Shown: positions 17,201 to 24,900 of the stretch, piece by piece
Layout: each line of letters begins with the position of its first letter
Numbering within the stretch: position 1 is the stretch's first letter
From: a virus
Virus record (IMG/VR): IMGVR_UViG_3300046656_000727
Coordinates: 1-46,530 of that record
Reading direction: 5' to 3' (one strand)
Length of the DNA: 46,530 nucleotides
Translations under genes and position numbers: made by a program
Notes under the pieces: model-generated
Database searches by the model: none
Told to the model about the DNA's origin: nothing
What the model saw: the letters and a program-made list of their open reading frames with translations, nothing else

Positions 17201-18546
17201 ACGCCGTCGCCGTTGCGGTCGGTGATCCCGTCCGCGGCGCTGTTCTTGTTCAGGCCGTGCGCGTCCTCCCAATCGTCGGGCATCCCGTCCTGGTCGGTGT
17301 CGAGGCGCGTCGGACGCGAGAGCATCGTTTCGTAGCCGCCGACGTCGTCCTGCGAGTCGATGATGAGCCCGAGGCCGAGCAGAATCTGCGCGAGCACGCG
17401 CTCGTCGTGCGCGTCGCGGAACGGGCGCGAGCATCCCACCGACCAGAGGATCTGCGGCACCTCGGACGTCGGCCGCGTCGGACCGTGCGGGAATGCAAAC
17501 TCGCTCGAGGCGCGGAACGTGTGCGCCCCGTGGACCTCGGGGACTTGCGCGCCGCCGCCGGTCCGCATGAAGAGCCACTGGTCGAATCCAGGGTCGGTGA
17601 CGAACGTCCCGAAGTACGGGCCCCAGTTTCCGGAGAGCCATGCGACCATGCCCGGATCGGTCGTCGTGTCGACGTCGGGGCTGACGACGATCCACGAGAA
17701 GAATGCCGGCGAGGTCGAGTTGGGGCCCGGCACCCAGATGCAGTTCACGATGTTCAGGCGCTTCAGGCCGGCCTTCTCGATTTCGCACGGCGCGCCGGCG
17801 GTCGTGCCGTCGCCGGTGCGGCTGCCCCAGTTGCCGAAGATGCAGTTTCGAATGTCGATCTGGTCGCAGTAGGCGATCTGCGGGTTGCGCGCGTTGCAGC
17901 TCCACACGACGCATTCGTAGAGCGAGATCGCGTAGGACGGGAATCCCGGGTCGCCCGATCCAAAGAGCACGCCCATCGAGTGGATGCTGCCGTCGAGCAG
18001 CGTCTTCGAATGCTGCGAGTGTCCGAGCGCCTCGTAGATCAGGCAGGCGTGGATCGTGATGTTGTAGGCGCCGAACCAAGTCGTGCAGCTCTCGTCGATC
18101 GCCCAGCTCATCGAGCAGTGGAAGATGTAGATGTCGTGCGTGTTCGGCGTGCCGGAGACGTCGCTCGGCTGGCCGAAGTTGAAGCAGTCGACCAGGTCCG
18201 CAGTCTCCGGCCAGTCGCCGACGTCGCCCGGACGGAAGCGCATGAACATGATCACGATGTCGTGCGACTGCGCGGTCGAGTAGTCGCCTCGCACCGTGAT
18301 GCCTTCGCCGGGCGCGGTCTGGCCGAGGATCGAGCAGAACGGGTGTTTGATCTTCAGCGGCGAGTGGATCGTGATCGTGCCGTCGATGTCGAAGACGATC
18401 GTGCGCGCGCCGTTGTAGTCGATGGCGAAGCGCAGGCTGCCCGCGCCGGTGTCGTTCAGGTTCGTGACGTGGATGCAGACACCGCCGACGCCACCCACGG
18501 CGTTGCGGCCGAATCCTTCGGCGGTTGGGAACGCGAGCGCCGGCAT
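14260..18546 (-). CDS. Giant pectate-lyase/PKD/beta-helix protein with C-terminal tail-terminator-like domain, 1428 aa
   Basis: Domains in order: pectate-lyase-type right-handed beta helix (about 1-360; starts LAFPTAEGFGRNAVGG and HVTNLNDTGAGSLRFAI); DTDQDGMPDDWE calcium-binding motif and helix (414-460); PKD-like domain with EWTWGDGSPN (480-560); second beta-helix domain beginning LLVDTATGDDADNGL (565-1058); nine proline-rich repeats of about 20 aa of type PPxxALxLT...P (1065-1250); and a terminal domain (1254-1410) with VRRAIQQLL, ELPAIGIYT and VDEIPPNAS. The terminal domain resembles phage tail terminators and is shared with the 1188-aa protein. The gene lies directly upstream of the sheath, where Mu carries its terminator. 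The first part likely binds or cleaves polyuronate or a similar glycan. Substrate unknown. Confidence 0.85.
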   Translation of the reverse strand: MPALAFPTAEGFGRNAVGGVGGVCIHVTNLNDTGAGSLRFAIDYNGARTIVFDIDGTITIHSPLKIKHPFCSILGQTAPGEGITVRGDYSTAQSHDIVIMFMRFRPGDVGDWPETADLVDCFNFGQPSDVSGTPNTHDIYIFHCSMSWAIDESCTTWFGAYNITIHACLIYEALGHSQHSKTLLDGSIHSMGVLFGSGDPGFPSYAISLYECVVWSCNARNPQIAYCDQIDIRNCIFGNWGSRTGDGTTAGAPCEIEKAGLKRLNIVNCIWVPGPNSTSPAFFSWIVVSPDVDTTTDPGMVAWLSGNWGPYFGTFVTDPGFDQWLFMRTGGGAQVPEVHGAHTFRASSEFAFPHGPTRPTSEVPQILWSVGCSRPFRDAHDERVLAQILLGLGLIIDSQDDVGGYETMLSRPTRLDTDQDGMPDDWEDAHGLNKNSAADGITDRNGDGVENLLEFALDLAGPTAVITQPLVDDGLGNLVADTYLFAGYSYVRFHAYASICPFGQKIVDYEWTWGDGSPNTHGPIASHRYDAAGDKYPTLKVRTSSRAYHQVAIKKTFLAWSGTTLLVDTATGDDADNGLTEATAFKTVLHAFAVGSTITTKASPVRIALKRDQHYAYAGPGLLGDAGRFPVPSICGTYGSGAAPIIDVATGEWLFRGNDGHWSEPDVWGRFVHVEDWDVRWATANTDDNKSDYRFGATSHGTNLLRCKVTNGTFEGTDANEQTVMITWDACEATGAGGHPGGGGMGISSGFGRNLWMGILNANCHGNSAGRATNAYIHGDLLEIRGSTFDTENNGVIDALLLSGCQKFVLMHNTFRGGGNSCVSIGSNGSVDGSSEAQDAWFEANDCRNGHTGLNAQYLNRGVVKNNLIVDCTIGIYYGHSHQTHLDERTQGVDTIFNTIVGATNQAICTNGVRSLRFIGNGIHKSNSVPGGGGDSHLVQLGQGSQSTQDDYLYCTLVGNAYYDPLITTSTDYAFVFNDSHKTFVQWQAAGFDAGARPLALFGVDPLFVNFGTGDFHLQATSPWIDAGEDTPEVYRDITERARSDEDLELDIGAYEFFALDPALAKPPSAQLTITRSTPLVSITTRPPAGALTLTPQAPRVQKIAIPGRRLMALAGQRPVVVKVARPPSAPLVLTTFAPIASNSGQVVVAPPRAQLLLTPAAPVPGKVVLPPAAALTLTPKTPRVVISALPPSAPLLTNRSRPLVSKTVYPPAGALTITSFPPRIPPQGETTVSPPTAALFITSHAPSVIISSSVGDNVRRAIQQLLLGATAAGARVYTNRAEAWESTELPAIGIYTLEDHARIFTEAPREYQLDTRIAVECLSAEPRTMKGDDRLDQFSESVFILLATRNAETGAARFWYERTSYAWGEAGRGRTVMVARQEWIARTYLSVDEIPPNASDLRLIDGKWRFAGSTVLRAEDEVDLDAD
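14797..15354 (-). repeat. Proline-rich PPxxALxLT repeat array inside the 1428-aa protein
   Basis: About nine degenerate copies of a roughly 20-residue unit, for example PPSAQLTITRSTP, PPAGALTLTPQAP, PPRAQLLLTPAAP, PPAAALTLTPKTP, PPAGALTITSFPP and PPTAALFITSHAP. Similar PPxGALxL units occur in other phage structural proteins. Here they form an extended linker of about 185 residues between the beta helices and the tail-terminator-like domain. Confidence 0.85.
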
Positions 18547-18568
18547 CGGCGGAGGTCTCCGATGCGGA

Positions 18569-19000
18569 TCAGGTCAGCGTGTAGAGGCCCGCCGCGGCGA
18601 TCTCGACCTTGAGCTGCTGGCCGTCCGCGCAGGAGACGTCGACGTCCGCGGAGTCGAGCTTCGAGTAGCAGAGCACGTGGCCGCCGACCTCGTAGATCAC
18701 GGCCCATCGCGCGGAGAGCGGGCCGCCCGACGCGGTCCAGATGCCGTCGGTCGAATCGACGGTGAGCGTCGTCGTGCCCGAGAGGGTGATCGTGATCGCG
18801 GTGCCGCCGGCCGTGTAGCCGTTCGCCGCCGCGATCTCGCTCGTGGAGAGGCCGGACCAGAGCGTCGTCGTGGGGCTCGGCTGCGTGCCCGTGGACGCGT
18901 GCAGGGCCATCTTGAACGTGTCCGTGCCCGGGATCAGCGTCCCGTCCTGGAGCTTCGTCCGGCCCTCGTTCGTGAACGTCCACGTGGTCGCTGCGGCCAT
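18569..19000 (-). CDS. Small tail/fibre-associated protein, 143 aa
   Basis: AAGGGGAG precedes the ATG. The protein shows the pattern of a widespread phage family placed next to fibres: a beginning like TNEGRTKLQDGTL, then DTFKMALHAS, SEIAAANGYTAGG, DGIWTASGGPLSARWAVIYE and a final beta hairpin. It is probably an all-beta fibre attachment or capping protein. It is sandwiched between the glycine-rich fibre and the pectate-lyase fusion, supporting an adsorption role. No biochemical function is assigned. Confidence 0.75.
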   Translation of the reverse strand: MAAATTWTFTNEGRTKLQDGTLIPGTDTFKMALHASTGTQPSPTTTLWSGLSTSEIAAANGYTAGGTAITITLSGTTTLTVDSTDGIWTASGGPLSARWAVIYEVGGHVLCYSKLDSADVDVSCADGQQLKVEIAAAGLYTLT

Positions 19001-19037
19001 GAGCGTCTCCCCTTGCGCGAGATCCTAGTCGATCGGA

Positions 19038-21977
19038 TCAGAAGAACGAGGTCACCGACACCAGACCGTGCGCGCCCGCGCCGCCGCCTTGCAGCGCAGC
19101 GTTCGTCCCGCCGCCGCCACCGCCGCCGCCAGGGAACCCGCCGTTGCCGGCGTGCGTCGCCGAGTCTCCGGCGCACCCGCCGCTGCCTCCGTAGGGCAGG
19201 CGCGTCGAGTCGGTGCCGTTCGCACCGGCCGCCGCCGCGGGCGCGTTCGCGCCGCCGCCGAAACCTCCGGCAGAGGCCGTGCCCGACGATCTGCCGCCCG
19301 CGCCCCCCCCGCCGCCGCGCGTCGACCACCCGTTGTTGACCGAGGTCGTGCCCGTGTCGGCGTCGGCGCCGGACTCGCCGCCGCCGCCGCCCCATTCCGC
19401 GGGCGAGCCGCCGGTCGGACCCGTCGTGCCAGAGCCGCCGCGGCCGCCGACGGCGCCGAGCGCCGCGCCCGCGGTCGCCGCCGTAAGGTCGATGCGGGTC
19501 GTGGCGACGGCGGGTGACGCCCGGCCGCGGCCCGACCCGCAGCCGCCATCGCCGCCGTCAGTGGAAATGGCACCGACCGCGGCGGTGCCGGCGATGCGGC
19601 GCGTCGAGGTGAGCGGACCGGCGCTGCCCTTGTCGAACTCGGAGAGGACACCGGCGTTGCCCGCCGTGCCATCGACGTTCGCCGTCGCGGCGCCGCCCTT
19701 GCCGGCGTGCACGGTGACCGTGACGCCGAGGTCGATCGGGTTGAACCATGCCTCGTCGTACCCACCGCCTCCGCCTCCGCCGCCGCCCGCAGCCGTCGCG
19801 GCCTGGCGCCCTGCCGATCCGGAGCCGCCGCCATCGACGATCGCGGCCAGGACGCGCGTGGCCTCGGTCGGCCGCGTCCAGGTGTCGTCGAGGTCGGCCG
19901 GACTGCCGATGAAGAGTTGCGTCTCGGACGGTCGCAGCGCGGAGGGCGCGTCGCGATTCGCCTTCACCGCCGGGATGAAGTGGATGCGCGTACAGAGGTC
20001 CGACGAGGAGTTGGCCCAGGTCACCGTCGTCGCGCCGATGCGCCCGCCCGCGCTCTGGCAGATGCCCGTCGACATGTAGAGGAATCCGCCGACGCCGTCG
20101 GTCGTGCCGTCGTCGAACTGCTCGGTGAGGCTCGTCAGGCTCGAGTTGGTCAGCGCGGACCCTTCGGCACTCGCGTTGTCGACGTTGCCCGCGAAAATGT
20201 CGCAGACGAGCGAGTTGTCGATGCCGGCGAACGAGACTGGGCTCGTGCCCGTCGTCGACGCCGTCGACTTCCAGTTGTTGTTTCCCCAATGGAACGGGTC
20301 GCCGGTCGTCGGGCAGCCGCGCACCGCGAACATGAATCCGTAGGTGTGATCGCCCGAGTCGCCGAGCGTCGGCGCCGACTCGCTGCCGCCGTCGCGCTTC
20401 CAGAAGATCGAGAGCTTCGAGCTGCCAGCCGCTCCCGCCGTTCCGAATCCGTTCTGCGGACCGATCTGCTTGTAGTTCGTCGGCGGCGGGATGTTCGATT
20501 CGTTCGCGGACTGGAGCACGAGCACGAGGATGTCGTCCGCGAGGTGCCCGGTCGGCAGCGTCGCGGTCGGCGTGCCCGTGCTCGAGAACTCCGCTGTGAC
20601 GCTCACGATCGTCGGCGCCGTCGGCGTGCGGACCGCGGCGTCACCGGCATCCATCTGCCCCTTGTTCACCGCGTCGCTCGCGGCGGCACCATCGGCGAGG
20701 CTCGTGATCTTGTTCGATCCCATCGATTGCGGGCCGGTGAAAGCGAGCGTGCCGTCCTGCTTGATGCGTGCGACTGCGAGCGTCGGGTTGGGGAAGGTCC
20801 CGGCGAGATCACCTCCTGCGGCTCCATTCGGCGCGCGTGAATCGGACAGGCGGCTGTCGTTGCCTGCACACGCCTGCGCAGCACCCGTGCCCAAGGTCCG
20901 CATCGACGGCGTGCCCGACGCGCCGTCCTTGTTGGCCGTGGCGACCTTCGCGTCAGTGACCGCGAGGGCATCGATCGTCGGGTTCGGATAGGTCCCGGTG
21001 AGGTCGCCGCCCGCAGCTCCGTTCGGAGCGCGGGAGTTCGACAGACGAAGATCATTGCCGGCGCATGCCTGCGCGGCGCCTGCGCCGAGCGTCCGCATCG
21101 ACGGCGTGCCCGACGCGCCGTCCTTGTTGGCCGTGGCGACCTTCGCGTCAGTGACCGCGAGCGCGTCAATCGTCGGGTTCGGATAGGTCCCGGTGAGGTC
21201 GCCGGCCGCAAGCCCGGTCGGAATGCGGGGGTTCGACAGGCGGCTGTCATTGCCCGCGCATGCCTGCGCGGCACCCGTGCCGAGCGTCCGCATCGACGCA
21301 GTGCCGCTCGCGCCGTCCTTGTTCGCAGCCGCGACCTTCGCGTCGGTGACCGCAAGGTCCGCAATCGACGGATTGGGGAACGTCCCCGTGAGGTCGCCGC
21401 CGGCCGCGTCGCCATCCATCACCGCCGCAGCTTCCACCGCCGCGTCGCCAGCATCGGAGTGGGAGTTCGCGTCGGCGAGCGCCGTCGTCGCGGTATTGAT
21501 GACGAAGTCCACGTTCGCGGCATCGGTCCCGACCGCCGGCGTCCCGACGTTCGTCGCCTTGTGCCCGCCGAAGGACTGGTCGCCCGTCAGCGCCGTCGTG
21601 CCGTCCTTCTTCAGCAGCGTGTTCCCGAGCGTCGTGTCGGCAGCAGTCGCGAAGCTCTGCGCGGCAGCCTGCGCGGCGGCAGCGGCCGCATCGAGCTGCC
21701 CTTTGTTCACGCCATCGCTCGACGCCGACCCATTCCCGAGGTTCGTCGCCTTGTGGCCGCCGAAGGACTGATCCGCCTCGAGCGGGACGGATCCATCCTT
21801 CTTCAGGGCGTTCGGATCGGACCCGCCGCCCGCGCCCTCGAGCGCGAGCGGGTGCCCGCCCGGCGTCACGCCGTCGTGGACGACGATGGTGTGCTTCGTC
21901 TCGTCGACGGTGACCTCGCGGTCGGCTCCGACGAAGGGCCCGGTGGGGCCGCCGCGCAGTTGGACCTGCTTCGTCAT
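19038..21977 (-). CDS. Long tail fibre with repeat shaft and glycine-rich adhesin tip, 979 aa
   Basis: The ATG at 21977 overlaps the stop of the 1188-aa gene (ATGA); upstream in-frame codons lie inside that gene. Residues 1-45 (QLRGGPTG...REVTVDETKHTIVVHDGVTPGG) are the small N-terminal attachment module seen in Mtd-like fibres. LKKDGSVPLEADQSFGGHKATNLGNG-type units follow, then about three copies of a 65-residue repeat (residues 190-395, with AAGGDLTGTYPNPTI), a beta domain (about 435-690), and a C-terminal tip (about 710-979) packed with Gly runs such as GGGGGGGGG. Glycine-rich tips forming polyglycine-II sandwiches are known in S16 gp38-type adhesins. Likely role: receptor binding. Confidence 0.85.
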   Translation of the reverse strand: MTKQVQLRGGPTGPFVGADREVTVDETKHTIVVHDGVTPGGHPLALEGAGGGSDPNALKKDGSVPLEADQSFGGHKATNLGNGSASSDGVNKGQLDAAAAAAQAAAQSFATAADTTLGNTLLKKDGTTALTGDQSFGGHKATNVGTPAVGTDAANVDFVINTATTALADANSHSDAGDAAVEAAAVMDGDAAGGDLTGTFPNPSIADLAVTDAKVAAANKDGASGTASMRTLGTGAAQACAGNDSRLSNPRIPTGLAAGDLTGTYPNPTIDALAVTDAKVATANKDGASGTPSMRTLGAGAAQACAGNDLRLSNSRAPNGAAGGDLTGTYPNPTIDALAVTDAKVATANKDGASGTPSMRTLGTGAAQACAGNDSRLSDSRAPNGAAGGDLAGTFPNPTLAVARIKQDGTLAFTGPQSMGSNKITSLADGAAASDAVNKGQMDAGDAAVRTPTAPTIVSVTAEFSSTGTPTATLPTGHLADDILVLVLQSANESNIPPPTNYKQIGPQNGFGTAGAAGSSKLSIFWKRDGGSESAPTLGDSGDHTYGFMFAVRGCPTTGDPFHWGNNNWKSTASTTGTSPVSFAGIDNSLVCDIFAGNVDNASAEGSALTNSSLTSLTEQFDDGTTDGVGGFLYMSTGICQSAGGRIGATTVTWANSSSDLCTRIHFIPAVKANRDAPSALRPSETQLFIGSPADLDDTWTRPTEATRVLAAIVDGGGSGSAGRQAATAAGGGGGGGGGYDEAWFNPIDLGVTVTVHAGKGGAATANVDGTAGNAGVLSEFDKGSAGPLTSTRRIAGTAAVGAISTDGGDGGCGSGRGRASPAVATTRIDLTAATAGAALGAVGGRGGSGTTGPTGGSPAEWGGGGGESGADADTGTTSVNNGWSTRGGGGGAGGRSSGTASAGGFGGGANAPAAAAGANGTDSTRLPYGGSGGCAGDSATHAGNGGFPGGGGGGGGTNAALQGGGAGAHGLVSVTSFF
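20800..21400 (-). repeat. 195-bp tandem repeats in fibre shaft
   Basis: About 3.3 units with a period of 195 bp (65 codons). The units near 20968-21165 and 21166-21360 align along their length, and a block of more than 50 bases starting at 20911 recurs unchanged at 21106. The unit encodes GDLTGTYPNPTIDALAVTDAKV, then NKDGASG, then GNDSRLS. Near identity at DNA level indicates recent duplication or gene conversion. Confidence 0.85.
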
Positions 21978-24900
21978 GGCTCGGTGCTCCCCCAATCCTC
22001 GGACTCGTCCGGAGGATCCACAGTACTGCCCCAATCCTCGGACTCGTCTGCGACGACCGCCGTCGATCCCCAATCCTCAGACTGGATCGGCGGCACGCCC
22101 TCGCCCTCGCCGACGATCGGGATCACGCCGACGACCTGCGACAGCGTCGACGCATCCGGCGGGATCTCGTCGATGCGCGAGTAGTAGCGATAGGTGAATC
22201 GGACGCGGGAGGCGAAGACCACGCGCGCCCCCTCGGCGCGCACGGTCGTCGTCTGGCCGGTGTACCAGCTGCGCGCCGCGGTCCCGCGCGCGCCCTCGTC
22301 GAGCATCAGCGCCGCGCGGACCTGGCGGACCATCACCTCGATCGCGTCGTCGCCGTTCTTCCGGCCCTCCTGGCCGACGATCGCCTCGATCACGAGCGAC
22401 ACTTCGCGCTCGTACTCGAAGGGCGCCTCTAGGTTGAGGCGCGACTCCTCCGCCGGCGTGTAGACGCCGATCGCAGGGAGGTCGATCTCCTCCTCCCACG
22501 GGTCGACGCGGTTCGGGAAGACGCGGTCGCCGGCGTCGGTCGCCCCCTTCAGGATCTCGACCACTGCGCCGCGGATTCCTTCGCGGGTCTGTGGCACCTC
22601 GAGCTCGGGCGTGACCACCGCCGCCGCGACGCGGACGAAGACCACTCCGAACGGCGGCACCGCGTCGACGACGACGATGCCCGTGTCGGGCTCGAGCGTC
22701 GCGCCGACGTCCGAGACTGCGCCGAGCGCGTCGACCACCTCGAGCGCGATCTGGTCCTCGAATCCCGCCGCCGCGATCGCGTCGGAAAAGTCCCCCGCGA
22801 ATCGGGCGGTGTCGCCGGTCCAGTTGTGCAGCACGATCAGCAGCGTCGAGTCGACGCGGCTCTGCCAGACCGAGTTCAGGACCTTCGGGAAGGCTGCCCG
22901 GTCGTAGAGGACGTCGTAGCTCACGTACTGGCCGGTGTAGAAGGAATCGGCATAGCCCGTGGTCGTGTCGGACGTCTCGACGTCGACGTGCGCCGGCGGC
23001 AGGAAGCGCCCATAGGGGATGTAGTCGCGGAAGGTGATGAGCCCGCGATTCACCGCGACCCACTGGTCGCGCAGCTGGCGGACGGTGTTGCTGACGGTGC
23101 CGCCGTTCTCGATGTACTGCGCGTCGTCGAAGAAGTCGAGCCCGCTGCCATTCACGTCATCGAACCAGGTCGAGAGCGCCGGCATCGTGAATCCGTAGAC
23201 CCACTCGGCGAGCTCGTAGGCCATCGTCGCGTGCAGCACGGCGTCGGTCTTCGGCGGCCCGAGCCCGACCGGGCTCACGCTCGCGAGCGCGACCGTCGAG
23301 AGCTCGTGGTTCAGCGCGCGCCCGAAGACGCGACCGGCGTGCACGACCGAATAGAGCGGGACCGCCTTGCACCCGTGGATCGTCGGGTCGACTCCGTGCA
23401 TCACCCGGAAGAGGTCGCCGGCGCCGTTCCCGTGCCAGCAGAAGTCGATCGCGTCGTGCATCGTCTCGTCGACGTCTTCTCCCGACAGGAGAAACGCGAC
23501 CTTCCCGGTGAGATCGAACTGGCGCTGGCGCGCGGCGTCGCGATGCGCCTTCACGAGCGTGTGGTTCGCCTCGACGTACCAGCGGCCGCCGCCGAGCGGG
23601 TGGCGCTGATAGCCCGGCGCGATCCCTGCCCACCCCGAGTGGTCGCGGAAGCAGAACTCCTGCGCGACGAACGTCTGCTTGATCGACGGGGTCGTCTGGA
23701 CGTCGAGGTAGCTGTGGCAGTTGTGGCCCTTCTCGAATGGCGCCGCGGTCGCGTTCTCGACGAAGCGCGCGAGCAGCGTGGACGAATGCGCCATCGCGTC
23801 CGGGCAGTACGCATCGAGGGCGAATGGCACCTCGAACTGCTGGAACTCGGATCCCGCAGACCACACGGCGACCTGGTCGCCCGCCTGCGGGATCACTGCG
23901 GCGCCCGTCGCGTCCGCGAAGTTCCCGGTGGTCACGAGCTGCCCGTTCCCGAGCGACTGGACGCGCGTCGTGGCGAGCCGCGCCGCTCCGGAGATCGGGA
24001 TCAGGGTCGCGACCATCGTCGACACGAATCCCGAATCCGCGCCCGGGTTGCCGGTGATCGAGAGCGTTCTCGTCAGCGCATTCCACCCGGTGACGGGATA
24101 GATGCGCTCGTGGTAGTAGGCGCCGCCGCCCTGCTCGACGAGGCGATCCGATCCGCCGCCCTCGAGCGCCCCGCGGCGCGACTGCCGGAAGGAATCCACG
24201 ACGAGGTTCGTGGTCCACCAGCGCAGCTCGTCGCCCGCCCAGCGATGGATGTCCCAGGGGTTCGGTCCAATGATCCCGGGCTGCCAGACGCCGCCGAAGC
24301 TGTTCTGCTGGAACATCAGGTCGAGCGTCGATCGAAGATCCCCGATCTCGAGCTCGAACGGCAGGTAGATGTTCTGCTGCAAGACCTCGAACACGCTGAA
24401 CGACGGCGGCGGGTCGCCGGGTCGCACGGCATTGCGCGCATTCATCTGCAGCGCCGCGACCGGCGCCGAGCTGCCGTGGTAGGCCGCCATCACCGCGTCG
24501 AGGAAGAGCCACGGGCCGCGCTCGAAGCTCGACAGGTCGATGCGGTCGATCCGCTTCGGGATCAGGATCGACGGCGCGACGAGCTGCTGGCGGCGCCGGT
24601 AGTGCTCGCCGAAGCTCGCCCAGCCGTGGTAGCCGACCTGCATCGGGCGCAGACAGAAGTCCGTGATGCCGAGCGCGCGCCCGCCGTTCCCGACGACGAT
24701 CGAGTCCTCGCACGGGACGCTCGCCTGCCAGAGCAGGTTCGCGCCGTCGCTCTGGAAGAGGACGGAGAATGGCGTCCGGTCCCATCGCTCCGTCCAGACC
24801 ATCCATCCCTCGCGCGCCGCGCGCGAGTAGTACCCCCACATGCCGATCGGCGCGCCGCGCCCGGTCGGATAGGTCCAGGCGTTCCAGATGAAGTTTCCGA

